Below, in pieces: positions 35,335 through 44,753 of a stretch of 64,000 nt of DNA. Below the pieces are notes generated by a model that made no database searches, was not told where the DNA came from, and worked only from the letters and a program-made list of their open reading frames with translations. Location of the stretch: assembly GCF_016907775.1 (NCBI RefSeq), contig NZ_JAFBCO010000001.1:1364001-1428000 (forward strand). The letters are read 5' to 3'. How positions within the stretch are numbered: position 1 is the first letter of the stretch; each line of letters starts with the position of its first letter. The stretch is from Pseudoglutamicibacter cumminsii (lineage in GTDB: Bacteria; Actinomycetota; Actinomycetes; Actinomycetales; Micrococcaceae). Position numbers and translations under genes: made by a program.

Positions 35335-36534
35335 TTATTCCTTGGAGCTATCGGTGTCAGAGGATGGCTCTGCGTCTTCCGGTGGGGTCTGGGATGCCGA
35401 GCGGATCATGCTCAGCACAGCGACCACGCCGCCGATGCTCGCGAGGGCTTTCAAACGATTCTTCTTACGTCGCGGGTCCACTGGCTCGGGGCCAATCGGG
35501 TTGGTCATCGCGCGCAGCTTGCGGCCCTCGTAAACGTCCTTGGCGTACGCCTTTTCCTTCTTCTTGATGCCCGAGGTCGAACGTGGTGGGAGCAGGACCT
35601 GCTCTTCAGCTTCAAGACCAGCGGTGAGCTGGCGAGCACGCTGAGCTTCCACATCGACTTCCGCACCCAGAACCAGCACACAGTTGATGATCCAGATCCA
35701 CATCAGACCCGCGATCGCACCACCGATGGAGCCGTAGGTCTTGTTGTAGTTAGCGAAGTTGGAGAGGTACCACGCGAAGCCCGCGGTCGCCAGTGCCATT
35801 GCGACGAGCGCGAACGTTGCGCCCAGGGTGATCCATCGGACCTGTGGGCGGCGCACGTTAGGGGTGAAGTTGTAGAGCAAACCGATCATGACGATCGCGA
35901 CCACGATCAGAACAGGCCATTTGAGGATGTTCCAAACAGTCACCGCTTCAGGACCCAGGCCGATCCAGCCGCCGATCATCGACGCGAAGTCACCTGAGAC
36001 GAGCAACAGCAGGATGCAGATCATCGCGCCGAACAGCAGTGCGAGGGTGATGAGGTACATCTGGATGCGCAGGAACATCGCGGCGCGGCCCTCTTCGACA
36101 CCGTAGACGGTGTTGATGGAGCGGGAGAACGCGTTGACGTAGTTCGAAGACGTCCACACGGCACCCAGGACACCGATCACGAAGAATAGGCCCGCGCCGT
36201 TGCCTTCAGTGAGCCCGGTAATGGGTTCTTCGAGGACTTTCGCCATCTCAGGCGAGCCGACGTCTTCGATCGTGTTGAGCAGCAGCTTGGTGGTTTCTTC
36301 GCCTTGGCCGAACAAACCTAGGGTCGAGACCACGGCGAGTAGCGCCGGGAAGATCGCGAACACTGTTCGGTAGGTGAGGGCAGCGGCCATGTCCATGCCG
36401 CCGTCGCGAGTGAATTCGCGGAGTGCTCTGCCGAAGATGTATTTCCATCCGGCCGCCGGGATGGGGCCGGCGTTGTCCATGCGTTCTTCGATCGCGTCTT
36501 TTGCGTCGGGGTCTGCCGTGATGCTTCTCTCCAC
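35335..36534 (-). CDS. YihY/BrkB-family membrane protein
   Basis: Six-helix inner-membrane protein of the YihY/virulence factor BrkB family, 399 residues. Recognisable blocks are MDMAAALTYRTVFAIFPALLAVVSTLGLFG, the VWTSSNYVNAFSRSINTVYGVEEGR loop and the late YGSIGGAIAGLMWIWIINCVLVLGAEVD. The C-terminus (about 300-399) is soluble and charged. Function is unsettled; older annotations as RNase BN are wrong. The GTG start at 36534 has AGGAAGG eight bases before it. First gene of a probable three-gene unit that ends with pncA. Confidence 0.92.
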   Translation of the reverse strand: MERSITADPDAKDAIEERMDNAGPIPAAGWKYIFGRALREFTRDGGMDMAAALTYRTVFAIFPALLAVVSTLGLFGQGEETTKLLLNTIEDVGSPEMAKVLEEPITGLTEGNGAGLFFVIGVLGAVWTSSNYVNAFSRSINTVYGVEEGRAAMFLRIQMYLITLALLFGAMICILLLLVSGDFASMIGGWIGLGPEAVTVWNILKWPVLIVVAIVMIGLLYNFTPNVRRPQVRWITLGATFALVAMALATAGFAWYLSNFANYNKTYGSIGGAIAGLMWIWIINCVLVLGAEVDVEAQRARQLTAGLEAEEQVLLPPRSTSGIKKKEKAYAKDVYEGRKLRAMTNPIGPEPVDPRRKKNRLKALASIGGVVAVLSMIRSASQTPPEDAEPSSDTDSSKE

Positions 36535-36759
36535 GCTATTGGCCTTCCTGATGGATGCTATTGATCTAGAGCCTAGTCATCTCACAGGTTTGATGCCACA
36601 CTCGCGCTTTTTTGGGGTGTCCTGCGGGTGTTCTCGCCGCGCCTGCGCGTGCTGTGGGTTCTAAGATGGCACGATCGTTGGTGGAGTGTCGTGAAACTGT
36701 GCTCGATGTTGTGGCATGGCGCTCGATGCTGAGTTGAGTTGGTTGAGGGATGTTGCAGG

Positions 36760-38154
36760 ATGCCTACAGATTTTAAGGACTCGCGTGACGCTGATACGTC
36801 GCCTTCGGGTGAGGTTGATGCGGGCGCGGAGCTTGCTTATGAGGCGACTGATGAGCGTCCTTCGTTGACGACGCGCACCCGGGAGGCTCTGTATCGTTTC
36901 CGGGTTGGTTTGCAGGAGGGCATGCCGCTGCCGCTGGTGATTCAGGGCAGTATTGAGGCGATTCAGGTGTATGTCCTGGGGCTGATTGTTGTTGCGATTC
37001 CTTTGGGTGTTGCGGCGGCGTCTGGCGGCTGGTTGAGCGCGAGTGCGGGCGATGTTGCTCATGCGACTGGGCAGTGGTGGCTCATGGGGCATGGGGTTCC
37101 GTTGGTACGTTCGGATGCCGCTATTGGTGGTGAGGGGACGATGTGGTTCCTTCCGTTGGGGTTCGTGTTGGTGCCTGGATGGTTGGCGTGGCGTGCGGGC
37201 CGGCGGTTGGCGCGGGCGTCGTGGTCTGATCAGTTGTGGCAGGCGATGTTGGGTTCGCTGGTCGTGTATGGCTTGTTGGGTATGGCGACGACGTGGTGGG
37301 CTTCGACTGAGTTGGTTTCTGCGCCGTGGTGGGGTGCGTTGTTGATTCCGTTGGTGATCCACGTGATTGGTTTGATCGGGGGAGCGTGGCGTGAGGCGGG
37401 CTCGTTTGGCCGGTTGATTGGTTTTGATGCGGCGGATTGGGTTGTTCAGCATTCGCAGTATCAGCGGTGGGCTGGCTCGTATGTGTGGGCTGTTGTGCGT
37501 GCTGGTTTTGTGGGGTTTGTGACGGCTGTGGGGCTGGCGTCTGCGGTTTTCACGGTGCAGTTGTTGGTGCATTGGGTTGATGTGGTCAATAACGTGATGC
37601 GTTTGAATCCTGGTGTGTGGGGCGGTTCGGCGTTGATGTTGTTGCAGTTGGTGTTTGTTCCGAACATGGTCGTGTACACGCTGGCCTATCTGACTGGCGG
37701 CGGTTTTGCCTTGGGGTCCACCACATCGGTTTCTGCGTTTGGTGTGTTCGGGACTGATATGCCGCCGTTGCCGTTGTTGGGGATGCTCCCTGAGGGCCCG
37801 CATGTGTGGGTTGTTGTGATTCCGGTGGTGGCTGGGATTGTGGCCGGCTGGTGGTTTTTGCGTGAGGGCGAGAACCACTTGGAGGAGTGGTTGACGCTCC
37901 GTTTCGAGCAGCGCTGGGTTGGTTTGACGTTGTCCTCGCTGGTTTTGGGGCTTCTGGTGGGCGCGGTTTCGGCTGCTGGTTTTGTGGCGTTCGCGTTTTT
38001 GTCCTCTGGCACGTTGGGGCTGGGTGTTTTCACGTGGATTGGCCCGCATGTGTGGGCGTCTGCTGGTTTGCTGGTCGCGGAGATCGGCGTGGGTGCTGTG
38101 ATCGGTAATGTTGCGGCGCCGTTGTTTGAGCGTGATCCTGTTTTGGATGCGTGA
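36760..38154 (+). CDS. PerM-like membrane protein (DUF6350)
   Basis: A polytopic membrane protein of 464 residues with about nine helices, in the place where mycobacteria carry perM (Rv0955), directly before purN-purH. The hydrophobic pattern and segments such as GEGTMWFLPLGFVLVPGWLAWRAGRRLAR fit the DUF6350/PerM family, linked to cell division under stress in M. tuberculosis. Codons favour G and T at third positions (GTT, TTG, GGT), unlike most genes here. The ATG at 36760 follows GAGGGA; a GTG 21 bases upstream is the other option. The stop overlaps a GTG and lies 20 bases before purN, so the genes are coupled. Confidence 0.85.
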   Translation: MPTDFKDSRDADTSPSGEVDAGAELAYEATDERPSLTTRTREALYRFRVGLQEGMPLPLVIQGSIEAIQVYVLGLIVVAIPLGVAAASGGWLSASAGDVAHATGQWWLMGHGVPLVRSDAAIGGEGTMWFLPLGFVLVPGWLAWRAGRRLARASWSDQLWQAMLGSLVVYGLLGMATTWWASTELVSAPWWGALLIPLVIHVIGLIGGAWREAGSFGRLIGFDAADWVVQHSQYQRWAGSYVWAVVRAGFVGFVTAVGLASAVFTVQLLVHWVDVVNNVMRLNPGVWGGSALMLLQLVFVPNMVVYTLAYLTGGGFALGSTTSVSAFGVFGTDMPPLPLLGMLPEGPHVWVVVIPVVAGIVAGWWFLREGENHLEEWLTLRFEQRWVGLTLSSLVLGLLVGAVSAAGFVAFAFLSSGTLGLGVFTWIGPHVWASAGLLVAEIGVGAVIGNVAAPLFERDPVLDA

Positions 38155-38174
38155 GTTTTAGGGAGGGTTTCGCG

Positions 38175-38768
38175 ATGCGTGCGGTGGTTTTGCTTTCGGG
38201 GTCTGGTACAAATTTCCAGGCTGTTGTTGATGCTGTTTCTGCTGGTCGGTTGACTGGTGTGGAGATCGTTGCGGTGGGTACGGATCAGCCGGGTGCGGCT
38301 GGTCTGCATCGTGCTGATGGCTTGGGTGCTGAGACGTTCGTTGTGGACCCTGAGGATTACGATGCGCGGGCTGAGTGGGATGCCGCGTTGGCTTCCGCTG
38401 TGGCTGGTTTCGAGCCGGACGTGGTGGTGTGCTCGGGCTTTATGCGGATTTTGGGTGCGGCGTTCCTTGAGCGTTTCGGGGATCGGACGGTGAACACGCA
38501 TCCGGCGTTGTTGCCGTCGTTCCCGGGTGCGCACGGTGTGCGTGACGCGTTGGCGTATGGCGTTAAGGTCACGGGCTGCACGGTGCATTGGGTTGATGCG
38601 GGTGTGGATACGGGCCCGATCATCGCGCAGCGTGCGGTTGAGGTGCGCGAGGGCGAGTCGCAGGATGAGCTGCATGAACGGATTAAGGTTCAGGAGCGTT
38701 CTGCGTTGATTGAGGTTCTGCAGGGTCTTGCGGATGGCGCAATCACGTTCCCGTCCGTAGGAGATTGA
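38175..38768 (+). CDS. purN: Phosphoribosylglycinamide formyltransferase
   Basis: Third step of purine synthesis: transfers formyl from 10-formyl-THF to GAR. The 197-residue protein has VLLSGSGTNFQA at the N-terminus, the active-site Asn107 and His109 in VNTHPALLPSFPGAHG, and GCTVHWVDAGVDTGPII. ATG at 38175 has GGGAGGG seven bases upstream and is preferred over the GTG at 38151 that overlaps the perM stop. Codon use is G/T-rich like perM. purH follows after 98 bases. Confidence 0.96.
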   Translation: MRAVVLLSGSGTNFQAVVDAVSAGRLTGVEIVAVGTDQPGAAGLHRADGLGAETFVVDPEDYDARAEWDAALASAVAGFEPDVVVCSGFMRILGAAFLERFGDRTVNTHPALLPSFPGAHGVRDALAYGVKVTGCTVHWVDAGVDTGPIIAQRAVEVREGESQDELHERIKVQERSALIEVLQGLADGAITFPSVGD

Positions 38769-38866
38769 AGCGTAGACTAGTCGTGTCTGCCTTGTGAGGC
38801 GGGCTGTTTCTCATGCGCATTGTGTAGTGCGTATTTTCCGCGATTTCTCCTGAGGAGCCTTTTCTC

Positions 38867-40543
38867 GTGACCGTTCAGGATTCCACGCCGACGACCGTTC
38901 CGATTAAGCGTGCACTGATCTCTGTTTATGACAAGACCGGTTTGGAGGACCTTGCTCGCGGCCTGCATGAGGCTGGCGTCGCGATTGTGTCTACCGGTTC
39001 TACTGCTGGCCGTATTGCTGATGCGGGTATCCCGGTGACTGAGGTGTCTGAGGTGACGGGCTTCCAGGAGTGCCTCGAAGGTCGTGTGAAGACTCTGCAC
39101 CCGCGGGTTCACGCGGGTATTTTGGCTGATCGCCGCAAGGATGACCATGTTCAGCAGCTCAAGGACATGGAGATTGAGCCGTTTGATCTGGTGGTCGTGA
39201 ACTTGTACCCGTTCGTTGAGACAGTGCGTTCGGGTGCCGACCAGGATGCGGTGATTGAGCAGATCGATATCGGTGGCCCGTCGATGGTTCGCGCGGCCGC
39301 TAAGAACCACCCTTCTGTTGCCGTGGTCGTGAACCCTGAATTCTATGGCCAGGTCGTTGAGGCAGCTCGCGGTGAGGGCTTCGATTTGGCGACCCGCCGT
39401 CGTCTGGCTTCGCTCGCTTTCGCCCACACTGCCGCCTACGACAACGCTGTTGCCGCGTGGACCGCGGCTCAGTTCGGTGACCCGGGCGCGGAAGAGGCTC
39501 CGGTGTTCCCTCCATACGCTGGCTTGTCGCTCGAGCGTGCTGAGGTTCTGCGTTACGGCGAGAACCCGCACCAGCCGGCAGCACTGTACGTGGATCACGC
39601 CGCGTCCCCGGGTATTGCTCAGGCTGAGCAGCTGCACGGTAAGGCGATGAGCTACAACAACTACCAGGACGCCGACGCCGCAGTGCGCGCGGCTTATGAC
39701 TTCGATGAGCCAGCGGTTGCCGTGATCAAGCACGCTAACCCGTGCGGCATCGCCGTCGCGACCCCGGGTGCCGAGGACCCGATCGCTGACGCGCACCGCA
39801 AGGCTCACGGAACCGATCCGTTGTCGGCTTTCGGCGGCGTGATCGCGGCTAACCGCCCTGTTACGGCGGGTATGGCTCGCACGGTTTCGGAGATCTTCAC
39901 CGAGGTTGTTGTGGCCCCGGGCTTCGAGGATGAGGCCGTAGAGATCCTCTCCAAGAAGAAGAACATCCGTCTGCTGGCCCTTCCGAAGGACTTCAAGCAA
40001 GACACGGTTTCGATCCGTCAGATTTCCGGTGGCGCCCTGCTCCAAACAACCGACCAGCTCGATGCACCAGGCGATGACCCGAAGACCTGGACGCTCGCGG
40101 CCGGCGAACCAGCTGACGAGAAGACGCTCGCCGACCTCGCTTTCGCGTGGCGTGCCCTGCGTTCCGCTAAGTCGAACGCGATCCTGCTCGCCAACGACGG
40201 CGCCGCCGTCGGCATCGGCATGGGCCAGGTCAACCGCGTCGATTCGTGCCGCCTCGCAGTAGAGCGCGCCAACACCCTCGGTGTCACGGTTGCATCCGAC
40301 GTCAACGCGGCAGGCGGGGCGGAAGCCGACGCCAACGCACAGTCTGAGGAACGCGCACGCGGAGCCGTTGCCGCATCGGACGCTTTCTTCCCGTTCGCAG
40401 ACGGCCCGGAGGTCCTCATCAACGCTGGCGTGCGCGCGATCGTCCAGCCGGGCGGTTCCGTACGCGACCAGGACACGATCGACGCCGCGAACAAGGCCGG
40501 CGTGACGATGTACTTCACGGGTGAACGCCACTTCTTCCACTAA
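38867..40543 (+). CDS. purH: Bifunctional AICAR transformylase / IMP cyclohydrolase
   Basis: Last two steps to IMP. Residues 1-200 are the MGS-like cyclohydrolase ([34 protein letters not shown]). The rest is the AICAR transformylase with [18 protein letters not shown] and QVNRVDS. At 558 residues it is somewhat longer than the typical 520; an extra stretch lies after [13 protein letters not shown] at 38867 has TGAGGAG eight bases before it. A possible -10 TAGACT at 38774-38779 could give purH an additional promoter. A 14-bp hairpin with a 30-base loop ends the operon. Confidence 0.97.
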   Translation: MTVQDSTPTTVPIKRALISVYDKTGLEDLARGLHEAGVAIVSTGSTAGRIADAGIPVTEVSEVTGFQECLEGRVKTLHPRVHAGILADRRKDDHVQQLKDMEIEPFDLVVVNLYPFVETVRSGADQDAVIEQIDIGGPSMVRAAAKNHPSVAVVVNPEFYGQVVEAARGEGFDLATRRRLASLAFAHTAAYDNAVAAWTAAQFGDPGAEEAPVFPPYAGLSLERAEVLRYGENPHQPAALYVDHAASPGIAQAEQLHGKAMSYNNYQDADAAVRAAYDFDEPAVAVIKHANPCGIAVATPGAEDPIADAHRKAHGTDPLSAFGGVIAANRPVTAGMARTVSEIFTEVVVAPGFEDEAVEILSKKKNIRLLALPKDFKQDTVSIRQISGGALLQTTDQLDAPGDDPKTWTLAAGEPADEKTLADLAFAWRALRSAKSNAILLANDGAAVGIGMGQVNRVDSCRLAVERANTLGVTVASDVNAAGGAEADANAQSEERARGAVAASDAFFPFADGPEVLINAGVRAIVQPGGSVRDQDTIDAANKAGVTMYFTGERHFFH

Positions 40544-40567
40544 ACCCACTCCGAAGACCACCTAGCG

Positions 40568-40625
40568 GAGGCCGGTGAGGTGATTGCCAATGAACGCACG
40601 TTCGGCAACAAACCTCACCGGCCTC
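40568..40625 (+). terminator. Terminator after purH
   Basis: GAGGCCGGTGAGGT (40568-40581) pairs with ACCTCACCGGCCTC (40612-40625), followed by TTTGCGACCCTTT. The loop of 30 bases contains a smaller GCC..GGC element. TAGAAT at 40638-40643 right after it is a likely -10 for icd. Confidence 0.7.
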
Positions 40626-40717
40626 TTTGCGACCCTTTAGAATAGAGACGAGTGTGCCCAGACAACTGACGGGCACAACCCAACTCATCAGCGACTGTTG
40701 AGGGAGAAAGCCGCCAC

Positions 40718-42940
40718 ATGGCAAAGATCATCTATACACACACCGACGAAGCGCCGATGCTCGCCACGCACTCGTTCCTGCCGATGGTTGAGGCTTTTGC
40801 CTCCCAGGCGAACGTGCCGATGGAAACCCGCGATATTTCGCTGGCTGGCCGCATCATCGCAACGTTTTCTCACATGCTCCCAGAGAACCAGCGCATCAAC
40901 GATGCCCTGGCTGAGCTGGGCGAGATGACCCAGAGCCCAGATGCGAACATCGTGAAGCTTCCGAACATTTCGGCTTCCGTACCGCAGTTGAAGGCAGCCG
41001 TTGCTGAGCTGCAGGCGCAGGGCTACGACCTGCCGAACTTCCCAGACGAGCCAAAGACTGACGAAGAGCGCGAGATCCGCGAGCTCTACGGCAAGGTCAT
41101 GGGTTCCGCTGTGAACCCGGTCCTGCGTGAAGGTAACTCCGACCGCCGTGCACCGCAGTCCGTCAAGAGCTACGCGAAGAAGAACCCTCACTCGATGGGT
41201 GAGTGGACCAAGGACTCCAAGACCAACGTCGCGACGATGGGCAAGAACGACTTCGCGTCCAACGAGAAGTCCGTTGTGCTTGAGAAGGACGACGAGCTGA
41301 CCATCCGCTTCACCCCTGCCGGCGGCGAAGCGAAGGTTCTCAAGCCCGCGTTCAAGGTTCTCGAAGGTGAGGTCGTTGACGGCACGTTCATGTCCGTCAA
41401 GGCACTCGACGCTTTCCTCAAGGAGCAGGTTGCGCGCGCTAAGGACGAGGGCATCCTCTTCTCCGCGCACCTCAAGGCGACCATGATGAAGGTCTCCGAC
41501 CCGATCATCTTCGGCCGCGTTGTCCGCGCTTACTTCGCTGACCTGTTCGAGAAGTACGGCGACAAGCTCGCAGAAGCTGGCCTGTCCCCGAACAACGGCC
41601 TCGCAGCGATCATCTCCGGCCTCGACTCCCTCGACGCCGAAACCGCTGAAGCCGTCAAGGCAGAGATCGAGAAGGCCTACAACGAAGGCCCGTCGATCGC
41701 TATGGTTGATTCCTCCCGCGGAATCACCAACCTTCACGTCCCATCGGACGTCATCGTCGACGCATCCATGCCAGCGATGATCCGCACCTCCGGCCAGATG
41801 TGGAACGCTGACGACAAGACCCAGGACACCCTGGCGATCATCCCTGACTCCTCCTACGCTGGCGTCTACCAGACCGTGATTGAGGACTGCCGCGCGAACG
41901 GCGCGTTCGACCCAGCAACCATGGGTACCGTCCCGAACGTTGGCCTCATGGCTCAGAAAGCTGAAGAGTACGGCTCGCACGACAAGACCTTCCAGCTCGA
42001 GGAAGACGGCACGGTTGAGGTCGTCAACTCCGCAGGCGATGTTCTGATTTCCCACGAGGTTGAGGCCGGCGACATCTGGCGCGCATGCCAGACCAAGGAC
42101 CTGCCGATCCGCAACTGGGTTGAGCTCGCAGTTGAGCGCTCCCGCCAGTCGGGTATGCCAGCTGTGTTCTGGCTCGATGAGAACCGCGCACACGACGCGA
42201 ACCTCATCGAGAAGGTCAACACCTACCTCAAGGACCTCGACACCGACGGCCTGGACATCCGCATCCTTGCTCCGAAGGAAGCAACCCAGTTCTCGGTTGA
42301 TCGCATCCGCAAGGGTGAGGACACCATCTCGGTGACCGGTAACGTCCTGCGTGACTACCTGACCGACCTGTTCCCGATCCTCGAGCTCGGCACCTCCGCG
42401 AAGATGCTCTCGATCGTTCCACTGCTTGCTGGTGGTGGATTGTTCGAGACCGGCGCTGGCGGTTCCGCACCGAAGCACGTTCAGCAGCTCGTTGAAGAGA
42501 ACCACCTGCGTTGGGACTCCCTCGGTGAGTTCCTTGCTCTCGCTGAGTCCTTCGAGAAGTTCGGCCGCCAGACCGAGACCCCAGCAGCTGAGGTTCTTGG
42601 CCGCGCACTCGATGCAGCGACCGGTACGTTCCTCGACGAGAACAAGTCCCCATCCCGCAAGGTAGGCGAGCTCGACAACCGCGGCTCCCACTACTTCCTG
42701 GTTCGCTACTGGGCTGAAGAACTCGCACAGCAGACCGAGGATGCGCGCCTTGCACAGGTCTTCGCACCTGTTGCGAAGGCACTCGCAGAGAAGGAAGAGC
42801 AGATCATCTCCGAGCTCAACGGCGCACAGGGCGTAGCAGTTGACCTGGGTGGCTACTACCGCCCAGACGAGAAGAAGGTCTCCGAGATCATGCGTCCTTC
42901 CGCAACCCTCAACGAGATCATCGACGGCCTCAAGGCCTAA
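40718..42940 (+). CDS. icd: Isocitrate dehydrogenase, monomeric NADP-dependent type
   Basis: TCA enzyme converting isocitrate to 2-oxoglutarate. At 740 residues it is the monomeric IDH-II form, clear from the start [73 protein letters not shown] and the C-terminal [24 protein letters not shown]. This form is common in actinobacteria. The 5' leader is about 70 bases from the TAGAAT box; GAGGGAGAAAG precedes the ATG. Codon bias is strongly C-ending, as in sucCD. A single-gene transcript is expected, ended by the hairpin at 42986-43017. Confidence 0.97.
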   Translation: MAKIIYTHTDEAPMLATHSFLPMVEAFASQANVPMETRDISLAGRIIATFSHMLPENQRINDALAELGEMTQSPDANIVKLPNISASVPQLKAAVAELQAQGYDLPNFPDEPKTDEEREIRELYGKVMGSAVNPVLREGNSDRRAPQSVKSYAKKNPHSMGEWTKDSKTNVATMGKNDFASNEKSVVLEKDDELTIRFTPAGGEAKVLKPAFKVLEGEVVDGTFMSVKALDAFLKEQVARAKDEGILFSAHLKATMMKVSDPIIFGRVVRAYFADLFEKYGDKLAEAGLSPNNGLAAIISGLDSLDAETAEAVKAEIEKAYNEGPSIAMVDSSRGITNLHVPSDVIVDASMPAMIRTSGQMWNADDKTQDTLAIIPDSSYAGVYQTVIEDCRANGAFDPATMGTVPNVGLMAQKAEEYGSHDKTFQLEEDGTVEVVNSAGDVLISHEVEAGDIWRACQTKDLPIRNWVELAVERSRQSGMPAVFWLDENRAHDANLIEKVNTYLKDLDTDGLDIRILAPKEATQFSVDRIRKGEDTISVTGNVLRDYLTDLFPILELGTSAKMLSIVPLLAGGGLFETGAGGSAPKHVQQLVEENHLRWDSLGEFLALAESFEKFGRQTETPAAEVLGRALDAATGTFLDENKSPSRKVGELDNRGSHYFLVRYWAEELAQQTEDARLAQVFAPVAKALAEKEEQIISELNGAQGVAVDLGGYYRPDEKKVSEIMRPSATLNEIIDGLKA

Positions 42941-42985
42941 GTTTCTCGCTTCAGCGGGGCTAGCACAGCTCGCTGATACAGCGAA

Positions 42986-43017
42986 CGGGAGGCGTGACCA
43001 TGTGGTCACGCCTCCCG
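42986..43017. terminator. Perfect 15-bp hairpin between icd and the carbonic anhydrase gene
   Basis: CGGGAGGCGTGACCA (42986-43000) and its complement (43003-43017) are separated by TG; GTGTTTAAG follows. A small CGCT-GATAC-AGCG hairpin comes just before it. Confidence 0.85.
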
Positions 43018-43056
43018 CGTGTTTAAGTGCGAGTGTCTACGGCGTCGAGGTGCGAT

Positions 43057-43578
43057 CTAGTTATCGAGCGCTACTGCGTGACGGCGGGCCAAGCCGACGT
43101 AGGTTTCGGCGGAAGTTGACAGTGCCGCAACTTCCTCATCGGTCAGCTCACGGCGGACCTTCGCAGGCGCGCCTGCAACCAGAGACCGCGGCGGAACCTC
43201 CATGCCCTCCAAAACGAGCGCGCCAGCGGCGACAAGCGACTGCTCACCGATCACAGCGCCATTCATGATGGTCGCGGACATGCCAACCAGCGTCCCGTTG
43301 CCCACAGTGCAGCCATGCACCACGGCGGCGTGGCCGACAGTGACATCGTCACCGAGGGTGCACGGGTACTCAGGGTCAGCGTGAACCACGACGCTGTCCT
43401 GAAGATTGGTGCGGGCGCCAACGCGGATCGGGGCGGAATCCCCGCGGACCGATACCCCGTAGAACGCCGAAGAATCCTCAGCCATCACTACATCGCCACT
43501 AACCGTGGCGGTAGGGGCCAGGAACGCGGCGGCCTCGACGTCAGGGGTTCCGTTATCAAGTGGAATGATATGTGCCAT
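43057..43578 (-). CDS. Gamma-carbonic anhydrase family hexapeptide-repeat protein
   Basis: A left-handed beta-helix protein of 173 residues, with the hexapeptide pattern running through the middle. It has the zinc-ligand His residues of the gamma-class group (DSVVVHAD, VGHAAVVHG) and an N-terminal Asn/Arg stretch SVRGDSAPIRVGARTNLQD. Many such proteins have low or unknown activity, so carbonic anhydrase is a family name. TAGGCT (43590-43585) ends six bases before the ATG, giving a leaderless start. It runs against icd and is followed by the terminator at 42986-43017. Confidence 0.9.
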   Translation of the reverse strand: MAHIIPLDNGTPDVEAAAFLAPTATVSGDVVMAEDSSAFYGVSVRGDSAPIRVGARTNLQDSVVVHADPEYPCTLGDDVTVGHAAVVHGCTVGNGTLVGMSATIMNGAVIGEQSLVAAGALVLEGMEVPPRSLVAGAPAKVRRELTDEEVAALSTSAETYVGLARRHAVALDN

Positions 43579-43584
43579 GCGACC

Positions 43585-43590
43585 AGCCTA
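43585..43590 (-). promoter_or_regulatory. -10 box of a leaderless promoter
   Basis: TAGGCT on the minus strand with six bases to the ATG at 43578. No Shine-Dalgarno sequence is present. Confidence 0.5.
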
Positions 43591-43602
43591 CTGACGCCGG
43601 CG

Positions 43603-43636
43603 CGCTGTTGCACTCAAAACGCTGTTGCACTCACAG
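43603..43636. repeat. 17-bp tandem repeat after the HNH nuclease gene
   Basis: CGCTGTTGCACTCAAAA (43603-43619) and CGCTGTTGCACTCACAG (43620-43636) share 15 of 17 bases, the first 14 exactly. The pair begins one base beyond the HNH stop codon (43638-43640). Confidence 0.85.
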
Positions 43637-43637
43637 C

Positions 43638-44630
43638 TCAGTCGCGAACCCACGAATCCGGAAGCACGGGTGCGTCCTTCGGGTCGAAACCGCCCACCGG
43701 GATGGTCTGGTTCGGGCAGCTCTTGAGAACGCGTTTCATCGCGTCCTTTTCAGGCGGGCTGACCCACAAGCCATACCGAGACTTGACCGCGATCTGCCGG
43801 GCCACCATCGGACATCTGTACGCCTTGTTAGGTGGGAGCCAGCTAGCGGCATCGTGATCGGATTTCTGCTGGTTGAGCGGGCCGGAGACCGCGAGCAGAT
43901 TCAGCGGGTCGTTCGCGAGCAGGACGCGTTCGCGTTGGCTCAGGTTCTGCGCGCCCTTTTGCCACGCATCAGACAGCGCTACGACGTGGTCGATCTGAAC
44001 CGCCTGGGAGGTGCGGGGACCGCGTTCAAAGTTGATGGTTCGGCCCGAATACGGGTCATTCAGAACGCCCGATATGACCTTGCAGCGGCCTTCACGTGTT
44101 GTGTTGCGGAGGTCTCGGGTGAGGATGTCGTCGCGGGTGCGGCAGCCGTTGCGGTCGGTATCGAGCCACGCGCGGCCGAAGGCGCCGGTGCGGTCGTAGC
44201 CGGTCTTGGGTGCTCGGCCTTTGACCTGGAGCGTTTCGAGGACCACCGCTGCGTTGTTGGATGGCTTCGCCGGTTTAGATGGCTTGGCTGGTTTGGTCGG
44301 TTTGGAAGGCTCGGCCGGCTTAGCTGGCTTCGCCGTTTTGCTTGGCTTGGCTGATTCTGACGGGTGAGCGGATTCGCTCGGTGTGGGCGATGCAGTTGGT
44401 GCGGCCGGCTGAGTGGTTTGCGAAGGCCCCGGCTCCGAAGGTGCCGCCTCCGAAGGGCTCGGCGTCGCTTCGACTGACGGTGCGGCGGTCTGCGAGTGTT
44501 CCGCGTCTTCAGCCGAGCACCTTCCGATCATGGAAAGCACAAAGAGAATCACCACGACAACCAGGATTTTCTGCATCGTGGTTGACTGCGTCGATGAGGC
44601 TCCGGACTTTCCATGCATACCGAGCATCAT
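43638..44630 (-). CDS. Secreted HNH endonuclease with GmrSD/DUF1524-type domain
   Basis: Predicted exported nuclease of 330 residues. A hydrophobic export signal lies at about 19-40 (MQKILVVVVILFVLSMIG). A long low-complexity stalk of Ser, Pro, Lys, Ala and Glu (about 45-127, SKPAKPSK-type repeats) follows. The C-terminal domain (about 130-330) has the HNH motif IDHVVALSDAWQKGAQ, then NDPLNLLAVSGPLNQQKSD and the closing ASWLPPN. Four Cys residues in that domain fit disulphides outside the cell. The family is common in actinobacteria; its role (nutrition, defence, DNA turnover) is not settled. The ATG at 44630 is chosen; 44576 would also give a signal peptide. Confidence 0.87.
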   Translation of the reverse strand: MMLGMHGKSGASSTQSTTMQKILVVVVILFVLSMIGRCSAEDAEHSQTAAPSVEATPSPSEAAPSEPGPSQTTQPAAPTASPTPSESAHPSESAKPSKTAKPAKPAEPSKPTKPAKPSKPAKPSNNAAVVLETLQVKGRAPKTGYDRTGAFGRAWLDTDRNGCRTRDDILTRDLRNTTREGRCKVISGVLNDPYSGRTINFERGPRTSQAVQIDHVVALSDAWQKGAQNLSQRERVLLANDPLNLLAVSGPLNQQKSDHDAASWLPPNKAYRCPMVARQIAVKSRYGLWVSPPEKDAMKRVLKSCPNQTIPVGGFDPKDAPVLPDSWVRD

Positions 44631-44753
44631 CCACCAGCAGGAGCCTCATACGCGGGATCGGCTCGCCATTGAGCCCTATGTGACGCATCACGGCAGGGTA
44701 CACAACGCTACGGCACACAGTGCCGGGCCGTGGGGCGTCATAATGGACTCATC

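Noticed and set aside
40688-43009. A 770-codon open frame antisense to icd, and similar ones antisense to purH and the HtaA gene
   Set aside because: Codon-bias artefacts: the plus-strand proteins have full family motifs, the antisense translations are compositionally odd and lack start signals.
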